A stretch of 64,000 nucleotides of DNA from Alphaproteobacteria bacterium (GTDB taxonomy: Bacteria > Pseudomonadota > Alphaproteobacteria > Micavibrionales > Micavibrionaceae), in NCBI GenBank assembly GCA_030427385.1, contig JAUHWR010000001.1, positions 1,856,042-1,920,041 on the forward strand, written 5' to 3'. The notes below the pieces were generated by a model. It had not been told where the DNA came from. It saw nothing but the letters and a program-made list of their open reading frames with translations, and did not search any database. The first letter of the stretch is position 1; every line of letters begins with the position of its first letter. Below, one piece after another: positions 18,361 through 26,033 of the stretch. The position numbers were made by a program, and so were the translations under genes.

Positions 18361-18933
18361 CTATGCATGTCCGACATCTGCGGATAAAAACCCCGGCTCA
18401 ATACCTAACTTTGCTAATGCCATGCGCCATTTCTGTTCCGGTTTCACATCATAAATCAAGGCGTGATCGGGGTCGGTGACCAGCCATGCATTTTCGGCCA
18501 ATTCGTCATCTAATTGCCCGGCTGTCCATCCGGCATATCCCAACACAAATAAAAACGGATCCGGTCCTTTGCCGGCGATAATCTCTTTTAGAACATCAAT
18601 CGTTCCGGTGATTGAGATATCTCCCGTAATTTCAATCGTATCTTTCATGTGGTAATCGGCCTTGTGTAAGACAAAGCCGCGCGCGCCCTCCACGGGGCCG
18701 CCGCCCAGTACTTCGATTTTTTTTAATGACTCAATATCTTTTGGCTGAATGTTAAAATGCTCAATCATATGATCAAATGATAAGCCCGTCAGCGGGTTAT
18801 TCAAAACCAGCCCCATCGCACCGTTTTTATCATGCGAACAAATCAGAATTACCGCATGGTGAAAGCGCGCATCCGTCATTGCCGGCATCGCCACCAGCAA
18901 CTGACCTTTCAGAAATTTATCATCATCTTTCAT
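18361..18933 (-). CDS. YqgE/AlgH family protein
   Basis: 190 residues matching the UPF0301 family: FLKGQLLVAMPAMTDARF, HAVILICSHDKNGAMGLVLN, GGPVEGARGFVLH and FVLGYAGWTAGQLDDELAENAWL are its hallmark segments. It is cytoplasmic; family function is not established despite early links to alginate regulation. The gene converges on serB with a 5-base gap. Confidence 0.93.
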   Translation of the reverse strand: MKDDDKFLKGQLLVAMPAMTDARFHHAVILICSHDKNGAMGLVLNNPLTGLSFDHMIEHFNIQPKDIESLKKIEVLGGGPVEGARGFVLHKADYHMKDTIEITGDISITGTIDVLKEIIAGKGPDPFLFVLGYAGWTAGQLDDELAENAWLVTDPDHALIYDVKPEQKWRMALAKLGIEPGFLSADVGHA

Positions 18934-19060
18934 ACCCCCCCATTATAGCATTTTTTTACACACTTGAATACATACGCGATCATTGCCAAAAGAACTCTCG
19001 CACGGCGGGCGCCGCCTAAAAAACATACAAACCACCGCCAAAATATAATATCCTAAGATT

Positions 19061-19726
19061 ATGATCAGGAATGGCTACCTCCAAATAACCCCGCCCAAAT
19101 GCGGCGCGATTGATCCCGCCGCAGCGTTACAAGGTTATGCCCGCGGTTTATTTCCAATGGGGATCAGCCGTGATGAGGATGATTATGCCTGGTATACGCA
19201 TGTCCCGCGCGGAATTCTGCCTTTGGATGGGTTTCACGTCTCCCGCTCTTTGAAACGCGCACTGATAAGACCGACATTTGAGGTCAGCTGTGATCGCGCT
19301 TTTGAAAATGTCATCAATGCCTGCGCGGTGGGGCGCAATGGGGATCCGGTCCATGCCACTTGGATTAATCCGCCTATTAAAAATTTGTTTTTAACCTTAC
19401 ACCATTACGGCCTCGCCCATTCGGTTGAAACATGGCTGAATGGGGAATTGGTCGGCGGGGTTTATGGATTACATATCGGATCTGTCTTTTTTGGGGAAAG
19501 CATGTTTTCGATTGAACCAAATGCCAGCAAAATCGCTTTGTTTCATTTGGTACAACATCTAACGCAACAAAACTTCAAATTATTTGATACGCAACAGGTC
19601 ACGCCGCATACAAAAACCCTTGGCGCCATTGAAATTGCCGAGATTGATTATCTGGTCACCCTGCAAAACGCCCTTAATCCAGAATTACCGTGGGGTCGCT
19701 TTCTTCCTCATACTCATCAAATCTAG
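19061..19726 (+). CDS. aat: Leucyl/phenylalanyl-tRNA--protein transferase
   Basis: 221 residues with family motifs YARGLFPMG, GILPLDGFHVSRSLKR, TWINPPIKNLF and the catalytic-site region GGVYGLHIGSVFFGESMFS. The enzyme transfers Leu or Phe from tRNA to N-terminal Lys/Arg of proteins, marking them for ClpS/ClpAP degradation. Its last 53 bases overlap the convergent DUF2155 gene. The aat-DUF2155-mlaD-NDUFA12 neighbourhood is common in alphaproteobacteria. Confidence 0.95.
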   Translation: MIRNGYLQITPPKCGAIDPAAALQGYARGLFPMGISRDEDDYAWYTHVPRGILPLDGFHVSRSLKRALIRPTFEVSCDRAFENVINACAVGRNGDPVHATWINPPIKNLFLTLHHYGLAHSVETWLNGELVGGVYGLHIGSVFFGESMFSIEPNASKIALFHLVQHLTQQNFKLFDTQQVTPHTKTLGAIEIAEIDYLVTLQNALNPELPWGRFLPHTHQI

Positions 19727-20462
19727 CCTCATCACCCTGCTCGCTCGCGGCGGGGACATCTTCTTGTATGTAAGTATCATTTATCTGCTGGTCTTGATCT
19801 TCCGGAAGGGTAGCGGCAGGATTATCATCCTGTTGTATATCGCTATCATTTGACGGAATATATATTTGCTCCCCGCCCAGTTTAACAACGGGCGCATCTT
19901 CATCGCTTTCTTCCAGAATAATTTCGGCCTCGCCGTCTTGCGGCGGGATCGCTTCAGCGCCGTCAATGTTCGTTTCAATATCTTCTTCTAATGATGGCTC
20001 AACAGGAATAACAGCTTGGCTGGCTTTTGCGCCGCAATCGATCACCCATAAATCATAAACCGCGTGATCCATAGATGATAATCCGGGGGAGGAGGCAAAC
20101 ATCCATCCTGAAAACACCCACTCTGATTTTGACTCGCCATTGCCATCTTCCGGCTCCTTAACAGTCCATACTTGTATAAATCCCGCTGATTCCGGCTCTT
20201 CGGTTGCGGGGCTGGTACGGCATGCTTGCGGGCGAATATAGAGCGGCCCGATCTTAATCGTTTCCCCCACCTGCACTTCAAACGTTGAAATTTGTGCCGT
20301 AGCTTTGTTTAATGATTGTAAACGAATTTGATTATGATCAATATTCACCTCCGCACAGGCAGGATAGATCATAAGCATCATTATGCAGAAAAGACCAAAA
20401 AACGCAGAGGCGCGATTATTGTACTGAGCTATCATCCGCCGGCTCATCGTCTTTTTTATCAT
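19674..20462 (-). CDS. Exported DUF2155-domain protein
   Basis: Up to 262 residues with a signal peptide (SAFFGLFCIMMLMIYPACA then EVNID). The DUF2155 core follows: VGETIKIGPLYIRPQACRTSP, then FSGWMFASSPGLSSMDHAVYDLWVIDC with paired cysteines. The C-terminal 110 residues are very acidic, glutamine/glutamate rich and low complexity, longer than usual. The start is uncertain: a TTG at 20468 and ATGs at 20462, 20447 and 20435 are all possible, and all overlap mlaD. It is probably periplasmic, of unknown function, co-transcribed with mlaD. Confidence 0.85.
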   Translation of the reverse strand: MIKKTMSRRMIAQYNNRASAFFGLFCIMMLMIYPACAEVNIDHNQIRLQSLNKATAQISTFEVQVGETIKIGPLYIRPQACRTSPATEEPESAGFIQVWTVKEPEDGNGESKSEWVFSGWMFASSPGLSSMDHAVYDLWVIDCGAKASQAVIPVEPSLEEDIETNIDGAEAIPPQDGEAEIILEESDEDAPVVKLGGEQIYIPSNDSDIQQDDNPAATLPEDQDQQINDTYIQEDVPAASEQGDEARFDEYEEESDPTVILD

Positions 20463-20901
20463 TGGCAACGCTAAAGATGAATTGTCCTAATAATTGTTCC
20501 AGATTCTGCGGCGCTTGCGTATATTGAATGCGGCCATTTGGGGAAATCATTTCCTCATCCGCGCCGGGTTCCAGCGCCAGATAACGTCCGCCGAGCAAGC
20601 TTTCACTGCTAATCAGAGCCGCAGTATCTGATGGTAATTCAATGCCCGGTTCAATATTCATCGTAACCTTAGCCAGATATGTTTGCGGGTCAAGATCCAC
20701 CCCGCTGATCGAGCCGATTTTAACCCCGCTGATTTGCACGTCATCACCGACATTTAACCCGCCAATGCCTGTAAAATCTGCGGTAATACTATATCCGCTA
20801 ACTGATCCTACGCCGGCTGTTTTGTAACTGAAGATCAGGAAAAATGCCGCTACAAACAGGACAAGCGCCCCAATAACTGTTTCAATAATATTTCTTTTCA
20901 T
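20416..20901 (-). CDS. mlaD: MlaD, outer-membrane lipid asymmetry substrate-binding protein
   Basis: 161 residues: short N-terminus, one membrane anchor (ETVIGALVLFVAAFFLIFSY), then an MCE domain (YSITADFTGIGGLNVGDDVQISGVKIGSI) ending with LGGRYLALEPG. MlaD hexamers bind phospholipids in the periplasm for the MlaFEDB transporter. The other mla genes are not in view. It overlaps the downstream DUF2155 gene and follows the NDUFA12 gene by about 48 bases, so the three probably form one operon. Confidence 0.93.
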   Translation of the reverse strand: MKRNIIETVIGALVLFVAAFFLIFSYKTAGVGSVSGYSITADFTGIGGLNVGDDVQISGVKIGSISGVDLDPQTYLAKVTMNIEPGIELPSDTAALISSESLLGGRYLALEPGADEEMISPNGRIQYTQAPQNLEQLLGQFIFSVANDKKDDEPADDSSVQ

Positions 20902-20949
20902 AGGTGCTATCAGTAATAATTAATTTGTTTCAGGTCAATGCTTATCATC

Positions 20950-21354
20950 TTATTTGCTATCCGGCGTCCATGCTTCGTAATCGCCGGTGGTCTCATCACG
21001 TTTGCCGTCTTTTAACATGTGCCCCGGCGGGCGGTAAGCCAGATTAGTGCCCGTGCGGTTGGGCTGGTGCGGAACTTGCCATAGGCGGCGAAAGGACGCG
21101 GCGTCGGGGTGCGGAACCACATCGGTTTGATGATGAATCCATCCATGCCATTCGGGCGGAATTGCCGAAGCCTCGGGCACGCCGTTATATTTCACCCAGC
21201 GCCGATCATGCTTATAGCCGGGACGCGCCTTACAGGCATAATACACATTGCCAAATTCATCCTGTCCAATGCGCTTCGCACCGGAAAACAGGGTCACCAT
21301 CTGGATATGTAACGGGGATAAAACCCCCAAATATGAAATTAATTTTCTAAACAT
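20950..21354 (-). CDS. NADH:ubiquinone oxidoreductase subunit NDUFA12 family protein
   Basis: 134 residues from the ATG at 21354, which has AAGGAA 6 bases ahead; the frame extends further upstream only through a TTG. The core DEFGNVYYACK, RRWVKYNG, EASAIPPEWHGWIHHQTD matches the B17.2/NDUFA12 accessory subunit of complex I, which in bacteria is a marker for alphaproteobacteria and sits on the peripheral arm. It lies head to head with rluB, about 160 bases apart. Confidence 0.93.
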   Translation of the reverse strand: MFRKLISYLGVLSPLHIQMVTLFSGAKRIGQDEFGNVYYACKARPGYKHDRRWVKYNGVPEASAIPPEWHGWIHHQTDVVPHPDAASFRRLWQVPHQPNRTGTNLAYRPPGHMLKDGKRDETTGDYEAWTPDSK

Positions 21355-21514
21355 CGCATTCCTTTTTACAGGAAGCAAAGCAAATTGGGAAGACGCAAAT
21401 TACACTATGATGCCCGCAAAAATGTATTTTAACTTATGTCTTCAATACTTTCGCAGCTTCAACGGCGATATACGATCTTGTACTTATTCGCCAAACCCCT
21501 TATCTTGCATTCCT

Positions 21515-22264
21515 ATGAGCGAAGAAAAACAACGGATTGCCAAATATCTTGCCCGCGCCGGCATCGCATCACGGCGCGGCGTCGAAGCCATGATTGCCGA
21601 GGGGCGTATCAAATTAAACGGTAAGGTGTTGGATACCCCCGCGACCTTGATCGATGGGACGGAAGATATTCGCGTGGATAATAAACCGGTGGCGGGCACA
21701 GAGAAAACGCGCCTGTTCCTGTTTCATAAACCCGATGATCTGGTTACCTCTCACAATGATGAGAAGGGACGCGAGACCGTTTTTGATTATTTAAAAACCC
21801 GCCATCCCGAACTGCCCCGCGTGATCAGTGTCGGACGGTTGGATTTAACCACCGAGGGTTTGTTACTCCTAACCAATGACGGCGAGCTATCACGCTATAT
21901 GGAACTGCCTAAAACCGGATGGGTACGCACTTATCGCGTGCGCGTCTTTGGGCAGTGGAGCGAGCAAAAATCGCAAAAACTGGCAAAAGGCATCACCGTC
22001 GATGGGGTAAAATATGGGCCGGTTAAGGTCGAATACGATACTGAAAGCGGCGATAACAGATGGTTGACTGTATCCCTGCAAGAGGGGAAAAACCGCGAAA
22101 TTCGTAAAGTTATGGACGCGGTGGAGGTAAAGGTTAACCGCCTTATCCGCACATCATACGGCCCGTTTATGCTCGGCAAATTGCCAAAGGGTGCGGTCGC
22201 CGAGGTGCCGCAAAAACAAATGCGTAGCACCTTTCCAAAAGATTTATATACACCGGAGCTTTAA
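21515..22264 (+). CDS. rluB: Large-subunit-type pseudouridine synthase, RluB/RsuA family
   Basis: 249 residues from the ATG at 21515; the frame is open further upstream but that part overlaps the NDUFA12 gene and lacks family similarity. An S4 domain (RIAKYLARAGIASRRGVEAMI) is followed by the catalytic domain with VGRLDLTTEGLLLLTNDG, whose Asp is the nucleophile, and GKNREIRKVMDAV. It converts a uridine in rRNA to pseudouridine. RluB is the likeliest member but RsuA/RluE cannot be excluded. rsmD follows 2 bases later. Confidence 0.9.
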   Translation: MSEEKQRIAKYLARAGIASRRGVEAMIAEGRIKLNGKVLDTPATLIDGTEDIRVDNKPVAGTEKTRLFLFHKPDDLVTSHNDEKGRETVFDYLKTRHPELPRVISVGRLDLTTEGLLLLTNDGELSRYMELPKTGWVRTYRVRVFGQWSEQKSQKLAKGITVDGVKYGPVKVEYDTESGDNRWLTVSLQEGKNREIRKVMDAVEVKVNRLIRTSYGPFMLGKLPKGAVAEVPQKQMRSTFPKDLYTPEL

Positions 22265-22266
22265 GC

Positions 22267-22800
22267 ATGCGTATCACCGGCGGCGCGTATCGCGGACGAA
22301 ACTTAACAGCCCCCAAAGGCATGGATGTGCGCCCCGCATCCGACAAAGTCCGTCTGGCGGTTTTTAACAGCCTGCTGAGTAAAATTGATTTGGAGGGGGC
22401 ACAGATTCTTGATGGATTTTGCGGAACAGGTAGCTATGGGCTTGAGGCACTTTCCCGCGGCGCGGCGGCGGCAACCTTTATTGATCTTAATCGCAAAAGT
22501 CTGGAGGCCTGCACCCAAAATGTTGCAGCATTAGACCTAAATTCGCGCACAAAAATTATCGCTTCCGATGTGCTAAAACTCAAACAAAAGCCGGAGGATA
22601 TCCCCGCCGCCGATTTATGTTTTCTTGACCCGCCCTACCGCAAGGGATTGTTGCAACCCGCCTTAAATCACTTGATAGACATGAATTGGCTTGCGCCCGA
22701 TGCTTTATGCGTTTTGGAATGCGAGAGGGATTTGGACATCCCCTTTGGCAATGCCAAAATATATGGTGATGTAAAAGTTATTTTTTATTCACGCTCATAG
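22267..22800 (+). CDS. rsmD: 16S rRNA (guanine(966)-N(2))-methyltransferase
   Basis: 177 residues matching RsmD: MRITGGAYRGRNL, RPASDKVRLAVFN, the SAM motif ILDGFCGTGSYGLEALSRGA and the catalytic FLDPPYRKG. It methylates G966 in the small-subunit rRNA. It starts two bases after the pseudouridine synthase stop, so the two RNA modification genes form an operon. Its last 23 bases overlap convergent coaE. Confidence 0.94.
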   Translation: MRITGGAYRGRNLTAPKGMDVRPASDKVRLAVFNSLLSKIDLEGAQILDGFCGTGSYGLEALSRGAAAATFIDLNRKSLEACTQNVAALDLNSRTKIIASDVLKLKQKPEDIPAADLCFLDPPYRKGLLQPALNHLIDMNWLAPDALCVLECERDLDIPFGNAKIYGDVKVIFYSRS

Positions 22801-23395
22801 TTTTTTGCGTCACGGCGCGAATAACATGTTGCAAATTGCGCAGCATATGTTTTCGTCCCAAACCGCTCTGGATGATATAATCGGCGCGGCTACGTTTTTC
22901 GGAATCACTCATCTGCGCATTCAAAATAGCGTGAAATTTATCAATGCTCATATGCGGACGGGACAGGGCACGGGCGCGCTGAATTTGGGCGGGGGCGGTG
23001 ACCACCATCACTGCATCACAACGCGCTTCAGCGCCGGTTTCATACAAAAGCGGGATATCCAGAACGGCAATTTTTTGATGCATATTACGGCACTTTTTTA
23101 AAAATGCTTGCTGGCTCTGGACAACACGCGGATGAAGCAGGCTCTCTAAAATCGCTTTAGAATCAGGATTGGAAAACACAATTTCCCCCAGTTTTTTACG
23201 ATTAATGCTGCGCGTTTTTCGCTCATAAGTATCGGGGAAATAATCACGCATTTGCTTTAAAAAATCCTGATCACGATTATAGATATTATGCACAGCGGCA
23301 TCGGAATCATGAACCGGGATTCCCATATGTTGCAGCATCGCAGATGCCGTTGATTTGCCCATGGCAATAGAGCCTGTCAAACCAAGGACAATCAT
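22778..23395 (-). CDS. coaE: Dephospho-CoA kinase
   Basis: 205 residues with the P-loop GLTGSIAMGKSTASAML, DSDAAVHNIY and LDIPLLYETGAE of CoaE. It phosphorylates dephospho-CoA in the last step of coenzyme A synthesis. Its start overlaps the aroE stop (ATGA, 4 bases), indicating translational coupling; aroE-coaE is a common pair in alphaproteobacteria. Confidence 0.94.
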   Translation of the reverse strand: MIVLGLTGSIAMGKSTASAMLQHMGIPVHDSDAAVHNIYNRDQDFLKQMRDYFPDTYERKTRSINRKKLGEIVFSNPDSKAILESLLHPRVVQSQQAFLKKCRNMHQKIAVLDIPLLYETGAEARCDAVMVVTAPAQIQRARALSRPHMSIDKFHAILNAQMSDSEKRSRADYIIQSGLGRKHMLRNLQHVIRAVTQKTMSVNKK

Positions 23396-24240
23396 AAACT
23401 ATCCTCTAATTCTTTCAACAGAGCGGGCGTCACATTTGGTTTAACGCCAAACCAGATTTCGAACGCCTTTTCCGCCTGATAAATAAGCATGCCCAAACCG
23501 CCAATACCGGCGCATCCCTTTGCGGCGGCGGCGGTAAGTAAATCAGTTTGCAAAGGGTTATAAACCAGATCATAAATTGTTGCGCCGCCGGACAGAGCGG
23601 TAATATCCATGTCTAAAGCTGCCTGCGATGCCATCCCAAGCGATGTGGTATTAACCAGCAAGCCATAATGATCGGAATTTTTTGCGCGCGCCGCCCAATC
23701 AATCACCATGATATCCCCGAATTCATCGGCCAATAATTGCGCCTTTTGCGGCGTGCGATTGGTCAGGGTAATTTCCTTTATCCCCGCCGCCTTTAAGCCA
23801 TATAGAACCGCCCGCGCCGCGCCTCCTGCCCCAAGAATAAGCGCGGCATTTTCAGAAAAATTAAATGTCGGCGCCGCGTGTTTTAAATTTTCAATAAAGC
23901 CATAGGCATCGGTATTTGTCCCATGCAATTCCCCATTTTCAATTTTAACGGTATTCACCGCGCCAATGGCCCGCGCAGTTTCATCAACATGATCACACAA
24001 TGTCATGATTTTTTCTTTATGCGGCAGGGTAACGTTAAAACCCTTTAAATGACTATCCCGCATCAAAGCGCAAAAATCTTTTAAATCCTCCGGCGGCACA
24101 TCAAGCGCATTATAGGTGCCAAAAATATTTTCCTGGGCAAGCCACATATTATGAATCAGGGGGGAGCGGCTATGTTTAATCGGATGACCGATCACGGCGG
24201 CAATGGTTTGGGAATCAAATTGGGTTTCAAAATCTGGCAT
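23392..24240 (-). CDS. aroE: Shikimate dehydrogenase
   Basis: 282 residues from the ATG at 24240; the frame continues upstream but without family similarity, and an ATG at 24255 would add five residues. Motifs are GHPIKHSRSPLIHN (shikimate binding), FNVTLPHKEKI with the catalytic Lys, LILGAGGAARAVLYGLK (NADP binding) and NRTPQKAQLLA. It reduces 3-dehydroshikimate to shikimate. It overlaps coaE by four bases and is divergent from pyrC with about 100 bases between. Confidence 0.94.
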   Translation of the reverse strand: MPDFETQFDSQTIAAVIGHPIKHSRSPLIHNMWLAQENIFGTYNALDVPPEDLKDFCALMRDSHLKGFNVTLPHKEKIMTLCDHVDETARAIGAVNTVKIENGELHGTNTDAYGFIENLKHAAPTFNFSENAALILGAGGAARAVLYGLKAAGIKEITLTNRTPQKAQLLADEFGDIMVIDWAARAKNSDHYGLLVNTTSLGMASQAALDMDITALSGGATIYDLVYNPLQTDLLTAAAAKGCAGIGGLGMLIYQAEKAFEIWFGVKPNVTPALLKELEDSL

Positions 24241-24339
24241 ATGATTTTTTACCATACTGTGCGCACTCGTAAAAGAAAGATAAGCGTTTTTTGAGAGCCG
24301 CGTCTTGCATAGATTATCTGGAATAGGTAAAACGAATGC

Positions 24340-25662
24340 ATGGATAAAATATTTAAAAACGGAATTTGTGTATTGCCGGGGCGGACTGTTAAGGCGGATG
24401 TCGGAATTACAGGCAATAAAATCACCCATATTGGTGATCTGAACGAAAACGATGCCGCGGAGGTAATTGATTGCGCGGGCCTGCATGTCCTGCCGGGATT
24501 AATGGATACGCAGGTGCATTTCCGTGAGCCGGGCGCAACGCATAAAGAAACTTTGGAAGCCGGCATGAAAGCGGCGGCGGCGGGGGGCATTACTTCCATT
24601 TTTGAAATGCCGAATACCAATCCCCTTACGGTCACGCCTGAAGCGCTGGCGCATAAGCTGGAGATCGCGGCGGCCGGCGCCTATACCAATTATGCCTTTT
24701 ATTTTGGCGGCACGGCGGAAAACGCCGAACAATTAAATGAATGGGAAAATTTGAGCGGGGTCTGCGGCGTTAAAATCTTTATGGGCTCGTCCACCGGATC
24801 ATTATTGACCGAAACCGATGACGTCATTGAGGCTGTTTTGAAAAATGGACGGCGAGTTGTCGCTGTGCATGCCGAAGATGAAGCCATGATGCGCGAAAAT
24901 GCCAAAACCATCTTAAAGGATTCTAATGATCCCGCCATGCATCCCGTCTGGCGCAGCGTGGACTCCAGTGTATCGGCGGTATCCAGATTAATTAAGCTTG
25001 CCGAAAAAACCAAGCGCCGTGTGCATGTTCTGCACATTACCGCCGCCGAGGAAATGGAGCTATTGCGCAAACATAAGGATTTGGTCAGCGTCGAAGTTCT
25101 GGCGAACCATTTAACATTGGCCGCGCCTGAATGTTATGAGCGCCTCGGCACCCATGCCCAGCAAAACCCTCCCATTCGTGAACAACATCACCAAGATGCG
25201 CTTTGGGCGGCGATTACAGACGGAACGGTTGATGTGTTGGCATCGGATCACGCGCCGCACACTTTGGAAGAAAAAGCGCAAAGCTATCCCAAATCACCCA
25301 GCGGCACGCCCGGCGTCCAGACATTATTATCGGTGATGTTAAACCATGTGAATAATCGTAAACTGACTCTGGAACGCCTTGTGGATATGATGGCATACGG
25401 CCCGCAGCGTATTCACGGCATCATGGGTAAAGGGCGCATCGCCAGCGGCTATGATGCGGATTTAACCATTGTGGATTTGAATAAGAAAAAAACATGGAAA
25501 CATAGCGATATTCATTCCATTTGCGGCTGGACCCCCTTTGACGGGCAAACCTTTAAAGGCGCGCCGGTCATGACCGTAATCAACGGGCAAATTGTCATGC
25601 GCGATGGCGACTTAACCGGCGTCATGGCGGGCGAAAAAGTGCGTTTTTGGGAAACTTTATAA
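24340..25662 (+). CDS. pyrC: Dihydroorotase
   Basis: 440 residues of the type I amidohydrolase-fold dihydroorotase. Metal ligands are visible in DTQVHFREPG, HAEDEAM, VLHITAAEEM and ASDHAPHT; KIFMGSSTG follows the conserved pattern. It cyclises carbamoyl aspartate to dihydroorotate in pyrimidine synthesis. In many alphaproteobacteria pyrC follows pyrB directly; here pyrB is 34 kb away with plsY next to it. A good terminator hairpin follows at 25706. Confidence 0.93.
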   Translation: MDKIFKNGICVLPGRTVKADVGITGNKITHIGDLNENDAAEVIDCAGLHVLPGLMDTQVHFREPGATHKETLEAGMKAAAAGGITSIFEMPNTNPLTVTPEALAHKLEIAAAGAYTNYAFYFGGTAENAEQLNEWENLSGVCGVKIFMGSSTGSLLTETDDVIEAVLKNGRRVVAVHAEDEAMMRENAKTILKDSNDPAMHPVWRSVDSSVSAVSRLIKLAEKTKRRVHVLHITAAEEMELLRKHKDLVSVEVLANHLTLAAPECYERLGTHAQQNPPIREQHHQDALWAAITDGTVDVLASDHAPHTLEEKAQSYPKSPSGTPGVQTLLSVMLNHVNNRKLTLERLVDMMAYGPQRIHGIMGKGRIASGYDADLTIVDLNKKKTWKHSDIHSICGWTPFDGQTFKGAPVMTVINGQIVMRDGDLTGVMAGEKVRFWETL

Positions 25663-25705
25663 ACCCGCACTCTTATGTCACTCACATTGAATAGTCTTTA
25701 AAAAC

Positions 25706-25734
25706 AGCCATGGATAATACCAAGGCTATTTTTT
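25706..25734 (+). terminator. Intrinsic terminator after pyrC
   Basis: AGCCATGG (25706-25713) pairs with CCAAGGCT (25720-25727) with a single A.A mismatch around a 6-base loop. Six T follow at 25729-25734. It lies 44 bases after the pyrC stop and ahead of tRNA-Phe. Confidence 0.75.
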
Positions 25735-25788
25735 CTGATTTCTTTACTAGACAGCGCGGTTTTTTTTTCCTATAACACTGTGTGGTTT

Positions 25789-25864
25789 GCCTCGGTAGCT
25801 CAGTCGGTAGAGCAAGGGATTGAAAATCCCTGTGTCGGCGGTTCGATTCCGTCCCGCGGCACCA
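25789..25864 (+). tRNA. tRNA-Phe (anticodon GAA)
   Basis: 76 bases with encoded CCA. The D arm GCTC/GAGC, anticodon arm AGGGA-TTGAAAA-TCCCT with anticodon GAA, variable loop GTGTC and T arm GGCGG-TTCGATT-CCGTC are all present. The acceptor stem GCCTCGG/CCGCGGC pairs except for a U4.C69 mismatch. That mismatch lies in the 3' part (from 25849) that coincides with the island attachment repeat, so it may have been brought in by the island. The gene is the integration target. Confidence 0.95.
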
Positions 25865-25995
25865 TTTCTCTTTTCTCTCACATTCATTGTAGTTCGCTCA
25901 AAGCTGTGTTATCCTTACTCAGCAAGGGTTTCAGCTTATGTTTACGTTCGCAGTCCTTCGCTTATAACCGCCTACATTCACCTCATTTAGGGGCA
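25849..25995. repeat. attL: left direct repeat of the island
   Basis: 147 bases beginning CCGTCCCGCGGCACCA at the tRNA 3' end and running to TTAGGGGCA. The copy at 35874-36019 differs by one missing G and about six substitutions. Only the first 16 bases belong to the tRNA. The repeat is longer than most att cores, which suggests the island carries a substantial piece of sequence homologous to the chromosomal flank. Confidence 0.9.
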
Positions 25996-26002
25996 AATAA
26001 CA

Positions 26003-26028
26003 GGGGCAAGTAGAAAGGCATGGGGGCA
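26003..26028. promoter_or_regulatory. GGGGCA direct repeats, candidate integrase arm sites (left)
   Basis: GGGGCA occurs at 26003-26008 and 26023-26028, with a further copy at 25990-25995 at the end of attL. The same hexamer recurs in the right end of the island. Clustered direct hexamers beside both ends of an integrating element resemble arm-type sites for the N-terminal domain of tyrosine integrases. The last one is 6 bases before the integrase ATG and may also serve as its translation signal. Confidence 0.5.
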
Positions 26029-26033
26029 AGATA

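Noticed and set aside
25780-26013. Rightward 77-codon frame reading SVAQSVEQGIENPCVGG
   Set aside because: This is the well-known false translation of a tRNA gene, here tRNA-Phe.
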